38,117 nucleotides of DNA from a virus, in IMG/VR virus record IMGVR_UViG_3300030099_006785, positions 1 to 38,117 of that record, one strand, 5' to 3'. Shown here piece by piece: positions 26,811-37,100 of this stretch. A model generated the notes under the pieces. The model did no database searches. It was not told the DNA's origin and saw only the letters and a program-made list of their open reading frames with translations. The translations under genes and the position numbers were made by a program. How positions within the stretch are numbered: position 1 is the first letter of the stretch; every line of letters begins with the position of its first letter.

Positions 26811-29800
26811 TGGCACTTAAGAATCCTAAAATATTTGGTTTGAATGTAAGAACTCTACTTGCTGATGTGGAGAATAAAAATACTGCAATTCAAAATCTTG
26901 GAATAAATCCTCTAGATCTAGAAATAATTAAAGGATCAACTAATGCAGGTATGTCTCGTTTTGATTGGATTAGTTTTTCTCGATTAAAAAATCCCCTTTT
27001 TAGAACCCTTGATCGTTTTAGTAATGAATCAACAACTTTCAATGGAATTTTACTTAACCGTGCTGGAACAGATCAAACATTATTTGGTAATCTAGATATT
27101 AGCGGTTCATTAAGTGGCACTGCAATTCGATATCGTTATCGTGATTTTGATGTTGGTGTTACTGTTGGTAATTTTAGCAATCCATCTTATAAAATTGCAG
27201 ACATATCAACATCAAGAGTAAGTGCATGGAGTTCCTCTGATTCAAGAGCTAATAATCCTAATTCTGATACTCAAAAGTTAGCAAGAATTTCTTATGGTGC
27301 AAGAGTTGGTATTGTTAAAGATGGTAAATTGGAATTTGGCCCACAGTCAACTGCGACTCAAGCATTAGGAAATGAAAGTGATGCTACTACACCTCAAAGA
27401 GACTCTGCGGGAAATATTATTCCTGGCCCTGCAGGTCAACCAAGATTACAAACAAGTATTGTACCAGAAGTAAAAGAGTTTCCATCTGAAGTTCCAACCT
27501 CAATAATCAAGTGTAAAATTGGAAATGAAATAGTAAAACTGTATGCAATGAAAGGAATTCCATTAGTATTCAAAGGATTTTTTAGAAGTTTAAATGCAAC
27601 AGCAACTGTTGATGTTTCTGGCACTAAAAAGAGAGCAAGTTGGAAGATAGTTGAAACTGCAAACGAAAATTCATTTACTAATTATCCTAATCATCAAGCA
27701 GGAACATCAACAATATCATATCGATCACCAATATCAAGAGAGAGATTTATAAAACTTTATAAGAACCCAAATGAAATTTTTAGTGTAGATATAAGATCAG
27801 CAAACCTTAGAGAACTTCCAGCCACACAATTACCAGAGTGTACTAGGTTAGAGTTTTCTTATAATCAACTTAAAATATTTCCAAATTTTAATTTTATTGC
27901 TCCAAATTTAAACACTCTTTTAATTAGAAGAAATCCATTTTATCTAAGTGACATTGAAACTGAGAGAACATTTAATAGTTCTGTTCTGGCAAAAATTCCA
28001 GCAAATTTAAACAATTTGCATATGGAAGGAACTTTTTATGGATCAATTGAAAGAAACATTATTTCTGCAAGACTTCCAGATCTAGTTACTTTTGATTGTG
28101 GTAGAGGTGGTGGAGCATACTTCCATCAAGATACAAGAAACAATTCAGGAACAGTTCCCACTGAAGTTATGATAAATGGTGGTTCCCCAACGCCAGGAAG
28201 TGATAAGGGTAATGCTTCATTCTGCCCTGATGTTCCTAAAGATGTAACAACTTATACTATCACTTCTAATGACTTTAGATCTGTTGATGATAATGCAATA
28301 CCAGCAACCACTCCACCTACTACTGCAAAAGATTCAAATGGAGATCTTATACCATATCCAAATGGTTCATTTAGTTATAAAAAACTTCCAAATCTTGTGA
28401 ATTTAAATGTTAATAGTAATTATTATTTGTCAGATGGTAATCATTCGTTAGCAAGTGCTGATAGTGGCACAATTTCAACAATTAATTATTCATCAACAGC
28501 AGTAGCGATTCCCAACAACTTGGGAGGAAAATCAAGTCTTACTAAGTTTGTTTCTACTTATAATAGAGGATCTAAAAATCCAAAATTAGTAGATGAAACA
28601 AGTGCAAATTATCTTTTTGGTGGATGTGGATCTCTTACAACAATTAATCTTTATGCAACAAATTTGGGAGCAATAAATTTTCCTTTAACGTTTAGTAATC
28701 CCTCATTAACATACCTTGATTTAAGATATACAAGGATTAGAGGTGGTAAACCACAAACTGCACCTGCGGATCAAGAACATGTAATTTATGCTGAAACATT
28801 TAAAGATGCAACCGAATTAGAATATATTTTGATTGATTCAGGAAATCTTGGAGCTGGATTCTCAAGTGAAAAAAACACAATAGATCCAGACGCATTTTTG
28901 TATAACTCAAAACTTTATTACTTTTGGTATCGTTCTAATACTACAACAGGTACAACAGGGGATATTTCTCAATTATTTAATGCGAATCCTAGACTTACAT
29001 ATATTTGGATGCAACAAAATAGATTTACTGGAACTGTTCCTAATTTTGTAAGTAATCCATCAATTTATTACGTGAATTTACAGAACAATCAATTATCAGG
29101 ATCAATACCAGGATTCAAAAGTTTAAATAATTTACGTTTCCTATATCTTCAAAATAATAATCTCACAGGAATGTTAGAGCCAGATTTACTACCTAATTTA
29201 CGTACTTATCAGGCACCTAATAATCAAATTGCGGGACAAATACCAGATTTTACTGGATGTCCTCGATTAAGAAGTTTAACTCTACGTAATAATCAAATAG
29301 AATCATATAAAGTTGGTGCATTTGCTAAATTGTATCAAATTAATTTTATTGACTTAAAATTTAATAAGTTAACTCAATCTGATCTAGATCAGATATTAAT
29401 TGATTTGCACTCAAATTGGAAAGATATTAAACGTGGAGGAGTTTCAATTAATTTAAAAAATCAAACAAATGATAATAATGCTGTAGGAACGTTTACATCT
29501 AATGGTAGTGCTGATAGTTCAAGAACACCTGGAACATATAATATAACTGATGCTGCGGGCAACTTATCTGGAACAGATGCCAAATTTAAAGTTGTGGTTG
29601 CTAGTGATGGAACACCTACAATTACACACGTATCTGGAAGTGGCATAGGTTATGCAGTGAATGAAACAATCACGATTAATGATTCATCACTTGGTGGTGG
29701 TGGCGGTGCTAATATTATTCTCACGGTCACCACTGTTGCAAGTGGTCTAACATTTCCAACTGAGGCAGGATATGAAAAAGCAAGAATTTTAGATGCAAAT

Positions 29801-29848
29801 GGTTGGAGTATAGGTCTTTCTGGTGGAATACCTGACGAACAAGTTTAA
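26810..29848 (+). CDS. Virion structural protein with leucine-rich repeats (1012 aa)
   Basis: Residues 1-330 look like a conserved cyanophage virion N-terminus (NPKIFGLNVRTLLADVENKN, NINPLDLEI-type segment, GTDQTLFGNLDISGSLSGTA). Leucine-rich repeats then run from about 330 to 405 and from about 540 to 875, with units such as LTYIWMQQNRFTGTVPNF, IYYVNLQNNQLSGSIPGF and LRFLYLQNNNLTGML. The LxxLxLxxNxLxGxIP pattern is that of plant-type or bacterial surface repeats and would form a curved binding face. A Gly-rich beta module (SGIGYAVNETITINDSSLGG) and FPTEAGYEKARILDANGWSI close the protein. The likely role is a fibre or adhesin whose variable region recognises the host surface. Function is inferred from the fold. 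Confidence 0.75.
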   Translation: MALKNPKIFGLNVRTLLADVENKNTAIQNLGINPLDLEIIKGSTNAGMSRFDWISFSRLKNPLFRTLDRFSNESTTFNGILLNRAGTDQTLFGNLDISGSLSGTAIRYRYRDFDVGVTVGNFSNPSYKIADISTSRVSAWSSSDSRANNPNSDTQKLARISYGARVGIVKDGKLEFGPQSTATQALGNESDATTPQRDSAGNIIPGPAGQPRLQTSIVPEVKEFPSEVPTSIIKCKIGNEIVKLYAMKGIPLVFKGFFRSLNATATVDVSGTKKRASWKIVETANENSFTNYPNHQAGTSTISYRSPISRERFIKLYKNPNEIFSVDIRSANLRELPATQLPECTRLEFSYNQLKIFPNFNFIAPNLNTLLIRRNPFYLSDIETERTFNSSVLAKIPANLNNLHMEGTFYGSIERNIISARLPDLVTFDCGRGGGAYFHQDTRNNSGTVPTEVMINGGSPTPGSDKGNASFCPDVPKDVTTYTITSNDFRSVDDNAIPATTPPTTAKDSNGDLIPYPNGSFSYKKLPNLVNLNVNSNYYLSDGNHSLASADSGTISTINYSSTAVAIPNNLGGKSSLTKFVSTYNRGSKNPKLVDETSANYLFGGCGSLTTINLYATNLGAINFPLTFSNPSLTYLDLRYTRIRGGKPQTAPADQEHVIYAETFKDATELEYILIDSGNLGAGFSSEKNTIDPDAFLYNSKLYYFWYRSNTTTGTTGDISQLFNANPRLTYIWMQQNRFTGTVPNFVSNPSIYYVNLQNNQLSGSIPGFKSLNNLRFLYLQNNNLTGMLEPDLLPNLRTYQAPNNQIAGQIPDFTGCPRLRSLTLRNNQIESYKVGAFAKLYQINFIDLKFNKLTQSDLDQILIDLHSNWKDIKRGGVSINLKNQTNDNNAVGTFTSNGSADSSRTPGTYNITDAAGNLSGTDAKFKVVVASDGTPTITHVSGSGIGYAVNETITINDSSLGGGGGANIILTVTTVASGLTFPTEAGYEKARILDANGWSIGLSGGIPDEQV

Positions 29849-29859
29849 GGAGTAAAAAA

Positions 29860-31161
29860 ATGGCAATCGCTAACCAAGGATATCGAAGAGATTTAAATCT
29901 TGATGAAACTACCAATGATACAATCGCATTAGACAACTTAGCTGGTGCAGGAACTGCTGATGATTTAAGTTACCTTCAAAACAATTTAAGAAATTCATCT
30001 AGTGTTTCTTTCAATTCCGTTAACAGCGATGGTTCTTTTTCCTTTTTAAATGATAGAGAGATTGATATTGATTCAATAGAATCTAAAGGAAATTTTGATG
30101 ATAATGATGATCCTATTGATATCACATCAATAACAATTAACTTAACCAATCCCTATATTATAAAATTTGGTGATTTGATTGAAATATCTGGTATATCAGG
30201 AGATGCAACAGCTGAGCAATTTAATGGACAACACAGTGTAACTGCCGTCTCTGCTAATTTAAAGAGAGTTACATTTACTAAATCTGGATTGCATTATTCA
30301 AATACAGATATACCAGGCAGTAATAAATCCTTCAAATTAAAAGCACAAAATGTATTTGCTTTTACAAATGGAGATGTTATTAATATAGACAAAGATGCGA
30401 CATTTAATCTTGCGGTAGGAGGGCCCACCATTACTTTAGATTCAAATAAAAATTATTATGTGATTGAATCAAATGGAATTAATAAATTTAAATTATCAAC
30501 TACTGAAAATGGAACTTCTGTGCTTCCTTCGGTTGGGGTTAGTGGTGGAACTCCAAATAATTTCATATTTAAACGTCAAGATCCTGTTCATCAAGAACAG
30601 ATAATTAATTTTATTAAACCAGAAATACAAGATACGGGAGACTTTAGTTATTCGGATGATATCAATGGAGTATTTGAAGCAACTCAATCAAATATTGAAA
30701 GTGCAGAGTTCTTTTCTCTTAAAAAATATCGTGCTGATCAAAGTGTAACTACTTCAGATCCAATCAAATTTGAAGGTAGTATTACTCTACATGATCCAGA
30801 TAATTTTAATAGTAGTTCAAATAATGTTCTAGGAAGTTCTGAAGCACCAGGCATTTATATCGGAGACACTCGTGCATTCTCAAGTGATAATAATCCTTGG
30901 GAGGAATCCACTAATATAGGAAGTGTGAATGGTAAATTAACAACTGAAAGTGAAGAGGTGTCAATCGGTGAATTGGCTTTTCTTGATGGAACTCCTTTAG
31001 ATAATAGTCAAGATGGATCGATGATTATAACTGGAATTGATAATGACGTATCAACTGTATCTGATGTTGTTGCATCTTCGTTCACTCATAAACTTCCTGT
31101 TCAAATACAAGATAGTTCTGGAAACAAAGAAACATATTATTTACTCTTAACTGAAAACTAA
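29860..31161 (+). CDS. Virion structural protein (433 aa), baseplate or fibre-associated
   Basis: It has a good AAGGAG ribosome site eight bases before ATG, overlapping the stop of the preceding gene. The N-terminus (MAIANQGYRRDLNLDETTND) is followed by a helical linker and a beta module of the kind seen in the 2457-aa protein (ITINLTNPYIIKFGDLIEIS, FNGQHSVTAVSANLKRVTFT, about residues 90-145). A second copy lies at about 160-235. The C-terminal third has SAEFFSLKKYRADQ and APGIYIGDTRAFSSDNNPWE. It is the last gene of the rightward block, ending just before the bidirectional hairpin. I recognise the type as a marine T4-like structural protein but no specific function. Confidence 0.6.
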   Translation: MAIANQGYRRDLNLDETTNDTIALDNLAGAGTADDLSYLQNNLRNSSSVSFNSVNSDGSFSFLNDREIDIDSIESKGNFDDNDDPIDITSITINLTNPYIIKFGDLIEISGISGDATAEQFNGQHSVTAVSANLKRVTFTKSGLHYSNTDIPGSNKSFKLKAQNVFAFTNGDVINIDKDATFNLAVGGPTITLDSNKNYYVIESNGINKFKLSTTENGTSVLPSVGVSGGTPNNFIFKRQDPVHQEQIINFIKPEIQDTGDFSYSDDINGVFEATQSNIESAEFFSLKKYRADQSVTTSDPIKFEGSITLHDPDNFNSSSNNVLGSSEAPGIYIGDTRAFSSDNNPWEESTNIGSVNGKLTTESEEVSIGELAFLDGTPLDNSQDGSMIITGIDNDVSTVSDVVASSFTHKLPVQIQDSSGNKETYYLLLTEN

Positions 31162-31178
31162 AATTAACTTTTAATTCC

Positions 31179-31229
31179 AAAAAAGTCGGAAAAAAAATTT
31201 CGGCAAAAATTTGACCAAAAACCTTTTTT
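31179..31229. terminator. Bidirectional terminator-like hairpin between convergent blocks (copy B)
   Basis: AAAAAAGTC (31179-31187) can pair with GAC (31213-31215) and CTTTTTT (31223-31229) around an inner AAATTT/AAATTT pair (31195-31200, 31207-31212). T-runs end both strands. It occupies the 67-base gap between converging genes, and its right T-run overlaps the stop of the leftward gene. Sequence and layout resemble the element at 11819-11865. Confidence 0.7.
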
Positions 31230-33751
31230 TAATCTACGTGCCCTAATATTTTAAATGGTTGTGTAGATAAAGGTGTTTTGATACTAATTTTACGATTTAC
31301 TGGGCCTGAAGAATAATCTTGATCAACTATATTTTGCCCATCATTTTGGATAGTGAGTTGATCAAAAACTAAATTACCACTTTCAAATCTGAGGTTTGGT
31401 CTTTCAGGATTTCCTGAACTATCCAGAGTGGTGTTTAAACCCTCCTCAGTCGCAATAAAAGGTGGAGAGGTGTCAGTGGGTGGACAGCATAATTCTCGAT
31501 CATCACCGAGCGTTGTGGCAGTGAATTGAGTGCCACTTACAATGGGTTTTGTTATGGGTTTATTTAAAGTTATTTTATTTGCACTAATTAATTGAATTTC
31601 AGTTCCAGAAGCAAAATTAAATCCTTGTATCTTCCAATTACCGTTTCCAATATTATTACTATTAATGTTACCCGCAAAGAATATAGGAGGTGTACCACCA
31701 TCGCTAGTGGTTTCAACTGGAATTTCATCTCCACTTGATACTGGCTCAGTCGCAATCAAACACTGCACTTTTTCAAATGTTGATGTTGTATCAGAAAATT
31801 TACCACAGAAAGTAAGTAAAGAATTATCTTTGAGACCTCGTGATTGGTAGATGTATATTGCCTTACCTGAAGATATACTTACACTTGAGGCAAGAGTTAA
31901 TATTCCACCATTAGAGCCACTTGGAGCAGTAACATCAGTTATTTGAATTGCATCAATACCTGGCCCAATTGCAACCATGTCTTTTCTAACATCAGTGAAA
32001 GTTGTTTCACGATTTGAGGGTGAATCTAAAAGTGGTGTACTAGCATTTACAGTTATTTGTTTATTATTAACACTAACAACGGTAACTTTTTTGACAAAAC
32101 CACGATGATTTATAAAGTCAATGGTTTTTGACCCACTCACAGTTGCTTCTTTATCAATAATTACAAATTGGTTAATTGTTAAATCAATTACTCTTGCCTT
32201 ATCAGGAATGCCATCTCCAAAAACATAGTTACCAATTTCAATATCTGTTGTTAAATCTAATGAAACAACTGGACTACCACTCTCTAATGTACAGGATGTG
32301 CTCCTTCTTGTGATACCTGTAATTTTACTTCCAGTGTCACTTCCTAATACTTGTTTTACTTTATATGTAACATCTACCTTATTTCTCGATTTAACTTTGA
32401 TATATTTTGAATTATCAGTTGTGTTTCCAAGTCCGACTGGAGAACTGTATATATTTGTCCCACCAAAAAGAACAGAGTTATCGGAATATCTATTAAAATC
32501 ACCTTTAGCAGAATCCGAAAAATCATAATCAAGACTAAACAAATGATTATATCGTAAATGAGTCGATACATTCATATTAGATTGACGATAATTCATATCG
32601 ATATTTCTTTCAATATTTTTTGCTTCAAAATTTTTATGATTAAAATATCGATATCGAATACGGTATTTTTGATATGCAATTAATACTTGAGTATTAAAAC
32701 TATGACTGATTAAATCTCCTAATTCTCTACTAAATGTCATACTTACATTTGATATCGGTGCGATAACTGCGTCTGTAGATTCAGCTGGAGGTTCTAAGTT
32801 TATAACTCCTGTTTCTTTATCAAATCCTCTCTCATTTGAAATGATAGTTCCAACTGCGATACTTGGATGAGTAACTGTCATTCTAGTACCAATAGTATTC
32901 ATTTTTTCAAGTTGTGCAGATTGTGTAGGATCAACTACAATTTCATTTGAACTAACTGAACTTATACCTGCAATTGATGTACTAAGACCAATTCTTACAT
33001 GTTCTTTATATGTGCCTATGCCTGATATATTTGTACCATTACTATCTTCTTTATATCCTACTTGCTCAAAATCTACTGTAAAATAACTTGTAGATAATGT
33101 AGTAAAAGTAACTTTACCCGTAATTGTGGGTATAAAATATCCCTCCCACTTAACACCAGTGTTTACCTTTGCTGATTGTGGATGTACATTTTCAGTGTAT
33201 GAGAAATTACCTGCCTCCCAAAATGTATCATCTTCAATTAAACCTTCATTTGTGGTATCTGTAAAAACTTCAGGGTAGGAACTACTATTGATATTCGTTG
33301 AAGAAGTAGGGTTTGGATCTACATTATATTTAAAATCTGAGTGTTCATTAAAATTTATTTGATCGTTTTGATAATATTTTGCTGTTAAACCATTTCCACC
33401 TGCTAATCTTGGTATTCCCGAAAATACTTGAATTTTATCTAAACGGTTTTGATATGTAATTCGAGGATTAAACTCTGAAGTAACTCCGTCTGGAGTTGTA
33501 AATTTGACCGCACTTCCTGCAATTCTTAAATAATTATCATTTGTTAAACCTCTTGCAAATATATTCTTAATTGCCCCTAAATCAGTAGAAAGAAAATTAA
33601 ATGACGAATCATCAACTAAAGTATCCAATAAATTTTCTAAACCTGCAGTGGGATTTGAAAGATCAGAAAAATTACGATCTCTTCGGATACCTATTCTTTT
33701 ATATATTTTTTGAATAGATTTTCCAGCTGAGTTTTGAGGATATAACGCCAT
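31229..33751 (-). CDS. PA14-domain virion structural protein (840 aa)
   Basis: The N-terminus (GIRRDRNFSDLSNPTAGLEN, LLDTLVDDSSFNFLSTDLGA) and the segment PRITYQNRLDKIQVFSGIPR are typical of a cyanomyovirus structural family. Residues about 121-255 form a PA14-like domain (NGLTAKYYQNDQINFN, DDTFWEAGNFSYTENVHP, VKWEGYFIPTITGKVTF, FTVDFEQVGYKED). PA14 is a beta-barrel often involved in carbohydrate binding. A beta-rich middle and C-terminal half follow. The protein is probably a fibre or baseplate adhesin component. The gene faces the rightward block. Its late promoter overlaps the stop of the 103-aa gene, leaving a leader of only about ten bases with no Shine-Dalgarno. Confidence 0.7.
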   Translation of the reverse strand: MALYPQNSAGKSIQKIYKRIGIRRDRNFSDLSNPTAGLENLLDTLVDDSSFNFLSTDLGAIKNIFARGLTNDNYLRIAGSAVKFTTPDGVTSEFNPRITYQNRLDKIQVFSGIPRLAGGNGLTAKYYQNDQINFNEHSDFKYNVDPNPTSSTNINSSSYPEVFTDTTNEGLIEDDTFWEAGNFSYTENVHPQSAKVNTGVKWEGYFIPTITGKVTFTTLSTSYFTVDFEQVGYKEDSNGTNISGIGTYKEHVRIGLSTSIAGISSVSSNEIVVDPTQSAQLEKMNTIGTRMTVTHPSIAVGTIISNERGFDKETGVINLEPPAESTDAVIAPISNVSMTFSRELGDLISHSFNTQVLIAYQKYRIRYRYFNHKNFEAKNIERNIDMNYRQSNMNVSTHLRYNHLFSLDYDFSDSAKGDFNRYSDNSVLFGGTNIYSSPVGLGNTTDNSKYIKVKSRNKVDVTYKVKQVLGSDTGSKITGITRRSTSCTLESGSPVVSLDLTTDIEIGNYVFGDGIPDKARVIDLTINQFVIIDKEATVSGSKTIDFINHRGFVKKVTVVSVNNKQITVNASTPLLDSPSNRETTFTDVRKDMVAIGPGIDAIQITDVTAPSGSNGGILTLASSVSISSGKAIYIYQSRGLKDNSLLTFCGKFSDTTSTFEKVQCLIATEPVSSGDEIPVETTSDGGTPPIFFAGNINSNNIGNGNWKIQGFNFASGTEIQLISANKITLNKPITKPIVSGTQFTATTLGDDRELCCPPTDTSPPFIATEEGLNTTLDSSGNPERPNLRFESGNLVFDQLTIQNDGQNIVDQDYSSGPVNRKISIKTPLSTQPFKILGHVD

Positions 33752-33767
33752 TTATATTTTTTTTAGT

Positions 33768-33775
33768 TATTTATG
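33768..33775 (-). promoter_or_regulatory. T4-type late promoter (CATAAATA) for the PA14 protein gene
   Basis: On the minus strand CATAAATA lies 16 bases before the ATG at 33751. The TAA inside the motif is the stop codon of the preceding 103-aa gene (33771-33773). The predicted start near 33761 leaves a very short leader. Confidence 0.62.
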
Positions 33776-34082
33776 GTGATATTGACTTATCTGCAATCAA
33801 TTTTGCTTTCCACGCTGCCTTTACGCTATCTGTCCATACAACGTTGCATATCGCTTTGACTTCATCTGCAATATCTGTTACTCCATCTGGTTCTTTTGTT
33901 AAAGAATTATCTACAAGATTATCTGATCCATCAAGTGTGCCTGGATTTAATACAAATCTCTCAAAAGTTCTTGTAAGTTCTACACCATTTTTCTTAATAA
34001 CTGTAGCTTTTCTGACCTGCACTGCTTTGTACTGACCAACGACTTCTATTTTGTCGTATTCAATTGATTCTAAAAGTGCCAT
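33771..34082 (-). CDS. Small conserved-type structural-cluster protein (103 aa)
   Basis: The 103-aa protein has an antiparallel beta-type N-terminal half (YDKIEVVGQYKAVQVRKATV, GVELTRTFERFVLNPG) and a helical C-terminal half (VKAICNVVWTDSVKAAWKAK). It resembles small proteins next to fibre genes in marine T4-like phages. No function is known to me; a fibre chaperone or minor structural protein is possible. It has a strong GGAGGA ribosome site eight bases before ATG and its own late promoter. There is a hairpin in the leader, so it is expressed as a late gene separately from the long fibre gene upstream. Confidence 0.6.
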   Translation of the reverse strand: MALLESIEYDKIEVVGQYKAVQVRKATVIKKNGVELTRTFERFVLNPGTLDGSDNLVDNSLTKEPDGVTDIADEVKAICNVVWTDSVKAAWKAKLIADKSISP

Positions 34083-34099
34083 TAGGGAAGTCCTCCGAA

Positions 34100-34113
34100 C
34101 TAAACTGGTTTAG
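34100..34113 (-). promoter_or_regulatory. Inverted repeat CTAAAC-CA-GTTTAG in the leader of the 103-aa gene
   Basis: Six-base perfect arms with a two-base centre lie between the late promoter (34129-34122) and the GGAGGA site (34096-34091). The repeat begins close to the predicted transcript 5' end, as in the cp12 leader, and could be an RNA hairpin that protects the 5' end or a protein site. Confidence 0.55.
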
Positions 34114-34121
34114 GCATTTTT

Positions 34122-34129
34122 TATTTATA
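34122..34129 (-). promoter_or_regulatory. T4-type late promoter (TATAAATA, perfect consensus)
   Basis: On the minus strand TATAAATA is a perfect match to the T4 late -10. It contains the TAA stop (34127-34125) of the long fibre gene and lies 39 bases before the ATG at 34082. Confidence 0.75.
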
Positions 34130-37100
34130 CGTAGTTTGTGAAGTAAGTTGCATTACCATAAAAAGTTGTACTAACATCAAACATTGTTTCATTAACGTCA
34201 CCATGATCTGTAGGAGTATCATATAATATTCTAAATTCTGTTTGGCCAGACTGAATGTATGGCATAGTGCTACCAGCAGTTGAAGGTAAATTTTTGTTAC
34301 TATTTCCCTGTACGATTCCGTGAGAATAAGTAGGACTTTGTGAAGGTGTGAATGGTAAACCAGTACAAAGAATAATTCCAGAACCGCTATTTAAATTATT
34401 AATTGTTACTTGATATGTTATGTGAACTAAATTACCTATTTTTGTGTATTTACCACCAGATGTGACGGTAGCTGCAGTACCACCAAATTTAGCACCAGGA
34501 GACCATTGACCCTCTTCATAATCATCCAAAAGCTCATTATGACTTGATCCAGAAGAAGTATTAGCAGTTGCACTAAAGTCAATACCGTGACCGCTTGCTA
34601 ATTTTAAATTTCCATCAACAATACTCATATCACCATCACGGAACATATAAGTATGAACATTGTTTCCCTGATCTTTATAAAAAGCCCAATCTCCACCACC
34701 AGTGCCAAGGTTTCCTTTTGTTATTCCTAATCTCTTTTTATGAATGCCATTTTGAAAAAAGTCTATTCCTGTTGCAAAACTAGAGTTTGCACTACCGTTT
34801 GTAGTTGTTTCAATCTGTAGTGCTGGATGAACGCCTGACGTACTAGTTACACTTCTTTCAATAAGCGTTTTACCATCTGATTCAATGCGAAGTCTCTCTG
34901 TTGGTGTATTACTATTAGTTCCATGTCCTATAATAAAATTACCATTACCATCATTGTATATACGAGAGTCTAATCCACCAGAGGGAACAGCCATCACTAT
35001 ATTCGGAGTTCCAGAAGTAACTGTGAGAGTATTATTCTGTACTTCAAGTGCTCCACCACAAATAATATTTTTAGCAACACCGATACCACCAGAAACTTTT
35101 AAAGCACCTGTTGTAGTAGTTGTTGATTGAGTTGTTTGTGGTATTTGAACTTGACCATCATCTTGGATAATCAGTCTATCTTGCCAACCACCAACATAAG
35201 TTTGGAATTTGTGTCCATTTTCATCTGCCTGATATATAATTCCTGCTGCGTTTGTAGAGTAAATATAATTATCTTGTCCACTAGTGCTTCCTAATTCAAG
35301 TACTCCAGTTTTAATCTTAACAGTGCCATTTGTTGTGATGCGAAGTTTTTCACTGATTGTGTTCAGTAAATCTGTTCCAACAGCCTTTTCAGATGTTGCT
35401 GCTGCATTTAAAAATCTAATATCACCATTACTCTCAGTTACTACTGCACCATATGCTTTATTATTTGATCCATCCGCATTTGCCTCCCATACGATTGGAA
35501 CTCCACCGTGTGCTGAACCAGTGTAATTATTTCTAATTTTAATATATCTGTTCTTGAATCTATTTCCGTTTGCAACTCCTGCTTTAAATACCGTCAGATA
35601 TTCAGTTGTCTCTGGAAAACTGGTGCTATTAATTTGTAACCTACTATTTGTGTATGAATAATTTCCACCAATATTAACGGTTCCGCTTGATGTAATGCGA
35701 AGTCTTTCATCATTATTAGAAGCACCCCAATCTCCATCAGTTCCAGCATTACCTGTATAGAAAAGAACAGCACCATTATTACTTCTTGCACCAATAACTA
35801 AATCTTGTCCAGTTCCGCTACTTGACCATTGAGTAATTGCTGGTAATGCATTTTCACTTGCAGAAGTTAATTCTCTAAAAGTAATACCACCTTTAACATG
35901 AAGTTTAGTGTCTGGATGCACATTTCCATCAGCAGTAGTGTCATTTATAACAAGATCACCATCAGATGTGATGCGAACTCTTGTGTCAAACGTACTACCA
36001 TTAAAAGTATTAAATTTAATGGTTGAACCACCAATAACTGGATTTTGATAATAAGCTCCACCAGCAATTATATAAGCATCATGACTTCCTTGACCAGTTT
36101 CTCCAGAATTATTAATACGAAAAAGATTAGTGCTATTGGTCTTGAGTTCGAGTTGATATATTAAATTATTAAACAATCCAATTCCAACTTTACCATCAGA
36201 TTTGATGCGAAGTTTTTCTGCTGGTGTTTCATTTAAACAAGTAAAGAATGCTAAATATCCATCTTGGTTAGATGCACCACCAACCCACTCTCTTTCTTTA
36301 CCAGCAACAATTCTTGCTGCTGACACGTCTATACCACCACCAGTTCTATTAAAATTAAAATGTTGTTCAACTGTCATTGCACTACTACCAGCAGTTGCAG
36401 CAGTATTTTTAAATGAATGCACTATCGAACCATTATTTGATGCAGTTGAGGTTAATGTTCCATTTTCTGAGATGCGAAGTTTTTCTTGTGAATTATTTGT
36501 CATAAAGACAATATCATCTCCCGTTATGTTACGAATGACAGTTCCACCATATGCTGTATGATGACCAAATATTGAACCATAACTATTACCTTTGTTTGCA
36601 CCAAAGTAACACATAGACTCTGTTGACTCTGCAATTTGTACGGGAACATTATTATCAGCAACAGGAGTTGTTTGAGATCCATTCGTTTTAAATAAACTTC
36701 TACCGCCTGAGTCGATGCGAAGTTTTTCAGTTCTATTACCACCATCATCAGTATGGAATACAAGGGAAGATGCTTTACTATTGCTTGCCTGAGTAATCAT
36801 TCCAATAGAGCAAATTCTATTCTGAGAATCACCACTTATATTAAATTGAAGACCTGTATATGTTCCACCACTTACATGTCCAGAAGTATTAAGAAAACGA
36901 GCAACATTAAAGGCTGCACTTTGTGCGTTACCATCATAAGCAACTCCGTTATTTTGTTTTACATCTAACCTAGTAATTGGAGATGTTTGATTGATACCAA
37001 CGTAACCATTTGATGCGATGCGAAGTTTTTCATTACTTCCACCAACACCAAATAGAAGATTTGCTTCACTCCTTAAAACAATGTCATGCTGACTGGCTGT

